64,000 nucleotides of DNA from Melampsora larici-populina 98AG31. Its lineage: Eukaryota; Basidiomycota; Pucciniomycetes; Pucciniales; Melampsoraceae. Below the pieces are notes generated by a model. The model worked only from the letters and a program-made list of their open reading frames with translations. It did not search any database and was not told the origin of the DNA. Below are positions 35,847-45,739 of this stretch, in pieces (the first letter of the stretch is position 1; the number at the start of each line of letters is the position of its first letter). The stretch lies in NCBI RefSeq assembly GCF_000204055.1, contig NW_006768777.1, forward strand, positions 882,036 through 946,035, read 5' to 3'. The position numbers and the translations under genes are program-made.

Positions 35847-35881
<35 letters not shown>
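35803..35881 (+). tRNA. tRNA-Gly (GCC) with a probable 8-nt intron
   Basis: The acceptor stem GCGTTGT/ACAACGC is perfect. The T arm is AGGGG-TTCGACT-CCCCT. The D arm is GGCT/AACT with one C-A mismatch. The anticodon stem GGGCC/GGCCT (one G-U) encloses a 15-nt loop, TTGCCATGTGCGAGT. The simplest reading is a 7-nt anticodon loop with GCC at 35835-35837, interrupted after the base following the anticodon by 8 nt (35839-35846), the normal place for nuclear tRNA introns. Discriminator A is at 35881, followed by TCTTTTTTG, a Pol III terminator. Confidence 0.8.
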
Positions 35882-35882
<1 letters not shown>

Positions 35883-35890
35883 CTTTTTTG
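35883..35890 (+). terminator. RNA polymerase III terminator (T6 run)
   Basis: A run of T just after the tRNA discriminator base. Confidence 0.7.
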
Positions 35891-36996
35891 CGCTGCATGA
35901 GAGGCGTTCGTGTGAACGTGGATCGAACAAGGGTCAAATCCCAAAACTGCGGCTGCTGGTGGTCAAAGCTTGGGTGAAATCTTGAAACTTGCCTGTGTTT
36001 TGCTATACAACACAATGTTGCTTGTACTTTTGAGGTGCAACTCCTACTTGAGGCCCTTGATGAACATCTTGGAAAATGAACATATGGTGCACATGCAAAG
36101 GATTATCCAAATTTCAGTCCGAGTGAAGTAATGTGGTATGTATGTAAATCACAGGCGTGTGTAGATTTGCAAAAGTTGAAATTTGAGCATTCAAAGATTT
36201 TAGATCTCTCATTTTGTGATGGCTTCTAAGAATTGAATGAAGAATGTTGATGTGCAGAAGATATAGCCAGAGGGCTGCATATGATGAAAAAAAATGGGTT
36301 TGTTTATTCAAGATGAAAGGTGGATAATATTGATGGGTTCAGACTTTGGTTTTAAGTTGTCATTCTCTCTATCAAGACAATGAGGAGAGATTTTGTGTTT
36401 TCTTTTCATGACTCAACCCATCACCTAGAAACATAGAAGCCCATCCAGATTGGTAAGCTCATGTTTCCATTTCTACTGAGGTATCTATATAGACTCCCAA
36501 GAAGATCCTGAATCAACTTGTTTTTTTGACAAAATGAGATAAATGAAGTATTTCAATCTAACTTCATTTCTATCTTCTATGAATACGTACCAAATCAACA
36601 AGAAGAAGAAAAAAACCAAGGAAAAGCTTTGAATTCCAAATTCCAAAAAAAAACAAGAAAGTAAGAAAAAAAATCCACCAAATCTTTAGTTTAGGGCAGG
36701 GGGGTATGTAAAAGGTTTTTTAAAGAGAAAGGTAAAAAATTTCGTTTCCGTTTGATGAACATCAAAATCAATCACTTTTTTTCAAAAGTTTGATCTGATT
36801 CTGATTCAAAACACTACAAAAGCTGTACACAGAATCGTGTTGGTTTTGTAAAAGACTATCTTTTCAAAAAATGAACATTTTCTCAAGACTGATATCAATT
36901 TCAAATTTTCAAATTATAAATTTCATCTCATCTATGAAAAAAAGATCTTCATTTTATTTTTGTTTTTTTTTGAGGGGAGGGGAAGGTGATTCTACT
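35891..36996. other. Intergenic, AT-rich
   Basis: Poly-A and poly-T rich, presumably the 3' flank of the eIF3m gene. No coding signal. Confidence 0.5.
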
Positions 36997-38796
36997 TTAA
37001 GCACTAACAGTCACCAATTTCACTTCATTTAAACTTTGATCGACCACTTCGATAAGCTGATCAATCGAATCAGTCCATTGACCAAGTTTAGTTCCTAACC
37101 CTTTCCAATCCTGATTCCCAAATGATCTAGAAGAAGATTGATTGATATAAACCAATCGATTTGGTTGATCTACTCTTGCTGAAATCAATTTAGCTTTAAC
37201 AGCTACCAAACCAAACCAAACCAAACCACACACAAACACAAAAAGTTCATTAGAAAACTCATCAAGGTTTTTTAGAATCGGTTTAGGTCATTGGGTTTTT
37301 GGGGAATAGGCACTTACCATTAATGATCCATTCTTCTACTTCCATTCCTTCTTCTTCATCTCCTTCACTCTTCAAACCTAAAGCACTTTGGATTTCTTCA
37401 TATGAAACCTTTCCACCTACTCTCTTAGAACAAAGATCAGTCAAGGTTAATAACTTCGATTTGAATTTGATAGATTCTTTGATCTGAGTGGAAAGTTGAG
37501 TGGAATCTGAATTTAATAAATCTTCAATCGCTTCATGATTCTTGGTTTCATTGGATTTTAAAAGTTGAAGTAATGTTTCATAACGAGCTTTGCCAATCGG
37601 ATTAGATCGAATGTAATTTGAAATCGGTTTGATCTCATCTAATAAATCCCAACGATAACAATCATTTAAAGTTAAAGTTAATTGAATGGTTTGTTCGATG
37701 ATAGGTTCTAGTTTGGTTTGATCAGTTGGATCCAACGATTTTAATTCAGATGAAGAAAGATAAACGATTGATAAATTATAGGCATCCATCTTTTTAGAAC
37801 TTGAAGTTAATAAGCTTATGATGTTTTGGATTAATCGAATACCTTCATTAGATTTCATTAAATCCCATGAAGTTAAATAACTTGGAACTTTCATCAAGGT
37901 AGGTAAAAGTAAATGAACATCTTCTAGGTTCGTTTGACTCATCTCAGACAACTTTTGTAAAACGTTTAATTGTAATGGGATTTGATGTTCGATGGGTGCA
38001 GGTAATGCATTAAATAAAGTGAAAAGACTGAGATTGAGTGAAAAGACCCCCCCCAAAAGATCAATAAGATTGTGTTTGGATGAATTGAAAAAGAGAGATG
38101 ACTTACACATTGTATCTTCCATAGCTAGTGGTCTTTCCTTCAGCTTTGGAAATCGCTTCTAAGAGTTGTTTAACCATTGAAGAGAATTTAAGATGATCGG
38201 TTGAAAATAATGAAAGTAAAAGAGTAATCAATAAGTTGATGGTAGCTTCAAGTTCTATCGATCGATTAAAAAAAAAAACAAGTTTTCAATCAGTTTGAGT
38301 GTTTTTTTGTATATTTGTTTTGGTTTTGGTTTTGGTTTATAGAATCGATCAACTTACCGCGATCATCAGTTTTATTAAAACAACCGGTTTGTAAATGACT
38401 CCAAATCTCTTCAACGATTTTAATTTTCTGATCTTTAATTTCTTTAGTATCATTAATTTCCTTTAAATCTTCATTCTGATCTTCATCATCCTCATCTTCC
38501 TGATCATCTTCATTTCCATTTTGACGAATAGGTTGATATTTTTGAATTAAATCTAAAGCGTTTTGTTTGATTTGAATTGAAAAATCAGTAGGTAAGAAAC
38601 TAATCTTACTACTTGAAAGGATAGGTGAGATATTAGGATTTGAAGTAGGTGGTAAGGTAGATTTAGTTAACAGTGCTGATGCTTCGAATACTAAGTCTGG
38701 GAAAGATGGTTGTAAGAGTACTGCCCAGATTGAACCTTGATGAGTTGTGTTTGTGTTGGCAGATGCAAGGAATGGTGAATCGGTTGAGTTGGTCAT
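36997..38796 (-). CDS. eIF3m: Eukaryotic translation initiation factor 3 subunit M
   Basis: Four exons in phase (38796-38358, 38254-38107, 38027-37318, 37202-36997) give 500 aa. eIF3m is a PCI-domain scaffold subunit of the eIF3 complex that binds the 40S ribosome during translation initiation. The N-terminal part is a helical repeat region with an acidic linker (EDDQEDEDDEDQNED). The C-terminal PCI winged helix is recognisable: SKLLTLTDLCSKRVGGKVSYEEIQ, then VEEWIINAVKAKLISARVDQ and QSSSRSFGNQDWKGL, matching the family's 'W.I.AIRAKLV.GKLDQ' and 'S..RTF...W..L' pattern. The start codon is the only Met before the exon-1 conserved region and faces the eIF3f gene across 204 bp. Confidence 0.88.
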
Positions 38797-39000
38797 CTTG
38801 TGATGGTTCGGTTCAGGTGGTGTTGCTTGGAAAGAAGAGAGACTTGAACTGAAAATAAAAATTGAAACCTAAGTGCTTAAGTGCTTAAGTACTTAAGTTA
38901 CAAGTTAGTCAAACTGTATTTTATAAAAATTTCGACTTGATCATCCCTTCAGTCACACTCTCAGTCAAGAACACCAACACCAACCAACCCAACCAATCCA
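38797..39000. promoter_or_regulatory. Bidirectional intergenic region between eIF3m and eIF3f
   Basis: Only 204 bp separate the two start codons. The region contains three adjoining copies of AAGTGCTT/AAGTACTT (38871-38894), a nearly palindromic unit, and an AT-rich TTTTATAAAAATT at about 38920. These are candidates for shared control elements. Function is inferred from position. Confidence 0.55.
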
Positions 39001-40161
39001 ATGAAGATCCCTCAACCACTCTCTTTACCGAGACTTCAATCAAACTTACATTCCATCACAAATGTTAACATTCAACCTTTACCATTAGCTTCAATCTTAG
39101 ATCATCATCTACGTAGACCTGATCATCAAGATCGTGTCTTTGGTACTCTCTTAGGTCTAAGAAATATCGAAACGGGTGAAGTAGAAGTAAAATCAATTCT
39201 TTTCTACTTTCTTCTTTCGATTCGAGTCATTCATCGATCTTTTCTAATCTGTTTTTTCGCCTTCGATCAGGTTAGAAGTAGTTTTGGTGTACCTTATGCT
39301 GCGAATGGTAGAGATGTGGCTGTAGATTCGGATCATCATCGTACTTTATTAGAATTACATCATCGAGTTAGTCCAAAGGAAGTAGTAGTAGGATGGTAAG
39401 TCTTTCCTATCTCAATCTATCTAGAATCATCAATCTAATCATCATTTGGATCTCTTCAGGTACGCTACCTCACCCGTCTTAAACTCATTCTCATCTCTCA
39501 TCCAAGACTTTTATAACTCGGAATCTATCCCATTACCAGCAATCCACCTCACATTAGATCCAGTGACATTGACTTTCAAAACTTACATCTCATCACCTAT
39601 CGGATTATCAACCTTACAAACCTTAAACTTATTATTCAAACCAGTACCTTCTTCATTATCGATTCCAACAGCCGAACGTACAGCTCTAGAATTAATCACT
39701 CAACCAATCTTTCAAGAAAAATTACCTAAACTAGAACTCGAATCTACCGCTCAATCGATCATGAACCGATTAAAAGAACCGATTCAAACCGATTTACCAA
39801 TGGTTCATTTAAAGAATTTGTTGATCCGATTGAAAGAGATGTTATTGGAAGTGAATGAGTATGTGGAAAAGGTGAATTCGAATCAATGTGAACCGAATCA
39901 TCAACTTGGTCAATTCTTATTGAACACACTTAATTCGATTTCCATCAATCAAACCTTATCGTTTGAAGATTCATTTCAATCTCATTTGGCTGTAAGTCTT
40001 CTTAAAATCGATTTCTTCCTTTACACATCACTCAAAATTTATTCAAGATTGACTTATTGGTTTTTTTTCGATAGGATGTTCTTATGGTTTCGTATGTTTC
40101 TACTTTGGTGAGAGAACAAGTTGAGATTTCGTCTAGATTGAATTTACTTGTTTCTCAATAA
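39001..40161 (+). CDS. eIF3f: Eukaryotic translation initiation factor 3 subunit F
   Basis: Four exons in phase (39001-39186, 39271-39395, 39460-39991, 40075-40161) give 309 aa. The N-terminal MPN domain is clear: LASILDHHLRRPDHQDRVFG, TLLGLRN, FGVPYAANGRDVAVDSDHHR, ELHHRVSPKEVVVGWYATS. As in other eIF3f proteins it lacks the JAMM zinc ligands of active deubiquitinases, so it is structural. The C-terminal part (KNLLIRLKEMLLEVNEYVEKV) is the helical region that packs in the eIF3/PCI-MPN core. It is a partner of the eIF3m protein encoded next door. Confidence 0.9.
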
Positions 40162-40678
40162 ATAAATCATCAAACTTGAACTCATTTATATTCAAATCAA
40201 AGAAAAATCCAACGATAAAAACCAATGTTGGAGATGTTATACTTTTTAGACAAAATGGAATTGAAATTTGATGAATTTCAAAATAAACTTGATAAACCTA
40301 AACAAAAAGAGAAAGAAATTGGTTTCATTGAAAGAAAATTAAAATGAATTGAAATATAGATCTATTTCATTGGAATTCAAAAAGTTTTCTTGGTTCTTTT
40401 TTACGATGATGATGAATTTCCTTTTTCAACATTCTAAAAGTTTTTTTTTGGTTCGCTACCAAAAGAAAACCAAAATTGATCTGTGATTATGAATTCAAGA
40501 GTTGATATCAATTTTGAATTTCTTGATTTCTTGATTTGATTTGGATTTTTTTGTTTTGTTTTGAATTAAAGTGAAAGAAGATCAATACCCAAAGAAAAAG
40601 GTAAAAAAAAATTGATTTTTTGGGTTTTAAAAAGTTTGATTGATAATCAATGAGATTTCACTTTTTAGTTTCTACATA
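40162..40678. other. eIF3f 3' flank, AT-rich
   Basis: No coding signal. Many T/A homopolymer runs. Confidence 0.5.
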
Positions 40679-40861
40679 AGTGGCTCTCAAACCTGACCCA
40701 GTTTCAAAAAAACCCGGTTGCCCCAGTGGAATTTTTGGCTGGGAGCTGTCAACAAATGTCAACTTGATACACAAAGTTACTTCCAAGAAACAACTGAGTC
40801 AACTGGGTTTTTTGAAAACTGGGGCAGGTTTGAGAGCCACTATACAGATCAGAAAACATTA
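40679..40861. mobile_element. MITE copy 1 with AGTGGCTCTCAAACCTG inverted ends
   Basis: The left end AGTGGCTCTCAAACCTG is inverted at the right (CAGGTTTGAGAGCCACT), with a CCCAGTTT/AAACTGGG continuation. The following ATACAGATCAGAAAACATTA is also shared with copy 2, so the repeated unit is slightly longer than the MITE itself. Confidence 0.7.
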
Positions 40862-41216
40862 GGGCCCGTTCGGCTGGAACCCAAAAACAGTTTTTGGTCA
40901 AAAACACCACCAAAGCCAAAAACCTTTTTTGGGTCAAAACAGTTTTTGATTTTCATGAAAAACACAGGTGTTCGGCAACGGTTTTTGATCAAAAAATCTT
41001 CAATTTTGAAAAACAGCCCTGAGGCTGTTTTTGAGACCAAAAAGTGTTTTTGCCCTGTTTGCCCCTCCATTTTGATCTTTTGTTGACCTATTTGGTCGAC
41101 TGTTTGGTCAACGAAAAAGCCGAATTCCGAGTTTTTCAATCCGCCCCTTAAAAAAGGGGCAGATTGAAAAATTGTTTTTGTGTAACAGATTTTTGGAAAA
41201 CCAGCTGAACAGGCCC
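40862..41216. mobile_element. Tourist-like MITE (355 bp)
   Basis: The left end GGGCCCGTTCGGCTGG and right end CCAGCTGAACAGGCCC form an inverted repeat, flanked by TTA at 40859-40861 and 41217-41219. Internal frames are by-products. No transposase. Confidence 0.75.
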
Positions 41217-41284
41217 TTAGGTTTCAGCGAGTTTCACTTTTTCTTTTTCAAAACGGATCAACAAGAAATATCGGAATGGCTGTA

Positions 41285-41467
41285 AGTGGCTCTCAAACCT
41301 GACCCAGTTTCCAAAAACCCGGTTGCCCCAGTGGAATTTTTGGCTGGGAGCTGTCAACAAATGTCAACTTGGTACACAAAGTTACTGCCAAAAAAACAAC
41401 TGGGTCAACTGGGTTTTTTGAAAACTGGGGCAGGTTTGAGAGCCACTATACAGATCAGAAAACATTA
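41285..41467. mobile_element. MITE copy 2 with AGTGGCTCTCAAACCTG inverted ends
   Basis: Nearly identical to copy 1 (a few substitutions, e.g. CTTGGTACAC versus CTTGATACAC) and in the same orientation, about 600 bp away, with the 355-bp MITE between them. Confidence 0.75.
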
Positions 41468-42170
41468 TGTTCCTAGTTGAGGTTATGATGCATCATATGT
41501 ACATAGTTTGAATATGATATATATGATATTTACCTGATTGTCAAAAAATGATCATCAACCTGATCAGGTCATATGAGTCAGAAGTTTTCAGAGCTTGGTA
41601 AGGAGGCAAGGGGGTAGAACTTGAACTTGAGATGGTGTGATCATCCAGGGTATGCATGTATCTCAAAAGTCACTTGATTTAAAGAGATTTGTTGGGATCT
41701 CTGAAAAGTTCAAAGAAACTGAACAACTGAACTGAGAAAGTAGATTGATTTCTACCTAGAATGTGGTCATCTTCTATGAGTTCTTTTTGCAATTAAGAAA
41801 GAAATTGGAATCACACAGTTCTTTTTCTGGAGGAAAACAAATTAGAAAAAACAATGGGTTTGAAAGCCCGTCTGCAAGAATGGTATTTTAGATCTTAGAT
41901 GATCACTGCATGGAATGTATTTTGGGGGGGTTGAAGAAACTCAACTTTGATATCTGATTCTTAGGCTGCGTTCAATTCTTGAAAGTGGAGAAATCACATT
42001 CTGTGAAATGTGTTTGATTTCTTATTTACAAGCATTCTGTAATCCACCAAATGCTTATAAAAAGTGATTTTTTGGGACTTTTCAAGAATTCACTATTTGG
42101 ATCCCACTATCCCTTGCCCCCTCCACAAGTATCCGGCACCCCTTGTCAGACCAAAATCTGGGCGACGAGC
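41468..42170. other. Intergenic with a partial MITE-like inverted pair
   Basis: TGCGTTCAATTCTTGAAA (about 41968) and TTTTCAAGAATTCA (about 42079) are inverted. The interior AAATCACATTCTG resembles the 5886-6030 MITE. The right end lacks the outer terminal bases, so it is degenerate. No genes. Confidence 0.4.
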
Positions 42171-42189
42171 TGCTTAGCTCCCCCTTTTT

Positions 42190-42815
42190 AAAAAGGGGCT
42201 ACTAAAAGCAAACTTAACAAAGTCCCTTGCCAAAGGCCCAAGCCCCAGCAAGGGACTTACCACATAAAACAAAATCCAGACGTGAGAAGTGAGCTGTATT
42301 TGCTCCAAATTCTCTACATCTGTTTGTTTTTGTTCTCTCTCAGTAAACATGTCTTGCAACAAAGGAAAAAGAAAATGGCAAGGGACCATTACATATGTGC
42401 CAATTGCAACCTCCTTTCTATCTTGCTGGGGAGTTATCTTTTTGAGTAGTTGAAGATCAATTATCTTCACCACTTTCTGAGAGATACAGGCTTTGAGCCG
42501 GCTTGCCACTCAGAAAAAGTGAAAACAGACCCATTGTTGATCCCCCAGTAGCCCGAGTTCCAGACGAGATCTGGGGGAGCTTGCAATTGGATCATATGTA
42601 ATGAATCTTTGCCATCGTCCTTTTATTTACCTCCGAGACCTGTTTATTTAGAGATAAACCAAAGAATTCAAAGTAGTGTTTTTTGAGCCAATACAGGGTA
42701 CTTCTCACACCAGGATTCCGTTTTATGTGGTAAGTCCCTTGCTGGGGCTTGGGCCTTTGGCACAGAGCCAGCAAGGGACATGTTTAAGTTTGTACTCAAA
42801 GGGGCTACGTGTGTC
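42190..42815. repeat. Fold-back repeat with arms of about 130 bp
   Basis: The left arm contains CAAAGGCCCAAGCCCCAGCA then AGGGACTTACCACATAAAAC. The right arm (about 42690-42815) is its inverted copy with small differences and an extra short repeat. The centre (42330-42680) shows no gene. The open frames in the arms are mirror images. Confidence 0.65.
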
Positions 42816-42889
42816 ACTCTTCTTTTGGGTTCAAATTTTTATTTCCATCAATCACTACGAGAGTGACTGGAAATGATGCCTTCCTCTCA

Positions 42890-43476
42890 ATTCATGTAAT
42901 TAGAGCATCTCCAACGGCACCTTGTAAACGTAACAATACGTAAGATGTATTTTACATTTATAGGGTCAGGTCAAAAAATGACCATCCAACGGTCGCCAGC
43001 TTTCTCACATCTGGCCATGCATGTGAATTTTGTTTTGAGGAATACTGGGTATCTCATGTCAGCACCTTCATATATGAGGGGCTCTTGCAAAAGATGCAAC
43101 ACACAGCACCACCATCATATTTACCTCGGATTACAAAATCCGAGGTATCCTCGGATGCAAAACCTCAGACAGAAGCTTCCCGAGGTTTTGATCCGAGGTA
43201 ATTCTCAGGGCAAAAAAATACCTTGGGCAAAAACCTCGGACAAGGTCTGTCCAAGGATTTGCCTCCGATGATGCCTTGGATTTCTCAACCCGAGGCATCT
43301 ATGCTGGCAGTGCAGTATTTGGCAGTTTTGGACATAATGATGACACATTTGTCTAATGATAAATATGATAACAGAAAGAAATTACATATCAAGTGGATAT
43401 GCAATGAGATATCATTCAACCCTCAAAAGGGATGTTGTGCGCTTTTGGCGTTTTTGGCAGGAGCATGACCTTGGGA
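42890..43476. other. Non-coding with ACCTCGGAT/ATCCGAGGT palindromes
   Basis: About 42899 has GAGCATCTCCAACGG, a motif common at MITE ends, but no matching right end was found. Between 43120 and 43300, CCTCGG and CCGAGG words recur at least eight times in both orientations. No coding signal. Confidence 0.4.
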
Positions 43477-44169
43477 CAATACCGGAACCTCTCCGCATGA
43501 AAAAGTGGTTGCGGAGCGATAGCGGAGCAGTCCGGCCCATCCGCTATATACCCGCTCTAAAGTGCGGAGCTTACGCTCCGCACACAGGTAGGACAAAAAT
43601 TTATAGGGGAGCCTCCGCTCCGCATTTGGCCGGGGCCGAGTTTTCTCCGCTGTATAGCGGAGGAAACCCAGTAACCCTGTACCCACAGCACCACTCAATA
43701 TACCACCTCAAATCAATACCACTCCCTCCCATTTTGGCCATTTCACCTTTATCGCCAGATGGACTACGCCACCAATACAACACTTCACACGATGGAAAGA
43801 GATCCCTGGCCAAATTTTTGCATACGGCTGGCTTGTGGTTCACAAATTCAACTGGTTTTGTTATATATCATGATATTAAGGTGAGTCAAATGATCTCGCA
43901 CCCTCCTCATCTACACCACTCCACACTCCATACGTACATTTTGATACTAAAAAATCTGTCTGATACCCTTTCATAATGGGTCTTTCCAAAAAAATCATCA
44001 CAAAGCTCATCACAAAGCCTCCTTGTTCCGGGTCGTTCATCATCAACTTGACAACTCTGGCCACCAAGTCCATCTTGCAAACAACTTGGATATGTCGTCC
44101 CACCAAAAGATTTGGAGCAGCCGTTGTAGAACTTATAACCCAACAAGGGTTATACAGAGCTGGAAGAGG

Positions 44170-45735
44170 ATAATCTACTAATATAAGGACTAGTAGAAGT
44201 TGTCTAAGGACTGCTCTTCTAAAACAACACAATCAGGAAAGACTCTGTTGTATTGACTACTGATAAGGCACCAGAGCAATGTATCTTCACACGTATTTTA
44301 ACTTCAAAAGTACTCTTTGTATTACTATCAACACTGCTATAGTGTTATTCCCAATTGATAACCAAAGAAATAAGCAATATCTGATTGATATTATTCCCAA
44401 TAAGTCTTTATGACTATAAAACTAAAGTAAATTTCTCTTTATAGCTGTAATAAAGGGCGTATTTAAGTGACCAGGTACTATTAAAATAAGTTTATAATGA
44501 TAAACAAAATAATAATGGCGTAAATGATAAAGAAAAAAGGGGAACAACAGTCCCAAAACCCTCTCAAAGTATATATAACAATGTACTAGAACTTTTACAA
44601 TGGTCAACAACCTCAAAACCAATCAAATCCGCCCAAAATTCCCTAAAAACCCTATGATGACGCAATGTAATGATTTTGTTACTAATAAATGATGTAATTT
44701 TCACAGCAAAAGGTGATCAATGACGCAATAATATGATGTACAGCACTTCTTATGATGAATACAGGTGATTTTTTCCTTGTACCTAGCTGAAAACCAATTT
44801 TTGAGATTACAAATTTTTTCAGATGTGCTCCAATTTTTGATTACTAAAGCGCATCTTGTAGCCCACGTGTTACTGATCATTTCTGACACCTACATGACCT
44901 ACTTCTGATGAGTGATGAGTAAGATTTTGAGTTGTGAAGTTAAGGTTTTGAGCATTACATGTTGACTTGTGACTGTAAATTCGAGATTCACACCAATTCT
45001 TTATTTGCCTTATAACTTTTTTCATACACCTCCGCTACTATTGATTTAAAGTTTGTACATTATGTAATCCACTCTTCTGCGTTGAATGAGCCATCTACCA
45101 ACCTATTCCGACGTCATTTGACATATGTAATTAGCTGAAAACCTCCATTTTCCACGAAGTTCACCCATTTTCTTCACTTTTCACAGCTGCTACTCTCTTT
45201 TTCTTGCTCATGTATCCTCTATAGCCTTAAAAATTCCGGAAAATCCTCTTGGCAACCTTAAATTCCATTACTACCACTATTACATAACCAAACTACACGT
45301 GTACCTCTTGTTTACCAACTTCGAAAAAGTGCCTTTTCCCTAATAACTTCTGTTTCTCCTTATCCACCTTCAAGATTAAAATTGTCATAGTATAATATAA
45401 TGTTGTTCTTTCATATTCTAACCTCATAATACCCATAACTTTATTTTTACTAACCTAAAAACCATTTTCCAACCTATATACCTATAATTTCGAATTTTTC
45501 TTATGTTTTTCTTTCTTTCTTTTTGTAATGAGTTTTTAAGTAAACTGTAATGATCTTAATGAATAATGTGAAATAAAATGATGTAATGTTGACCTAATGA
45601 CCAATACATAAGCCTACAAGAGCTTCAATTGATCTAAAACCTCCATTTCGAATTTTCTTTCCTGCTGAATCCTGCTAATAAACTGGTAAACTGGTAATTG
45701 TGATTTTTTTAATTCATCCCATACATTGGTCACCA
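44170..45735. other. AT-rich non-coding part of the hAT element, possibly with a nested insertion
   Basis: No transposase exon is seen between the left terminal region and 45.74 kb. A splice-like open segment occurs at 43745-43880. From 44240 to 45700 the sequence is AT-rich with few frames, and it could include a solo LTR, which I cannot delimit. Confidence 0.35.
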
Positions 45736-45739
45736 CACC

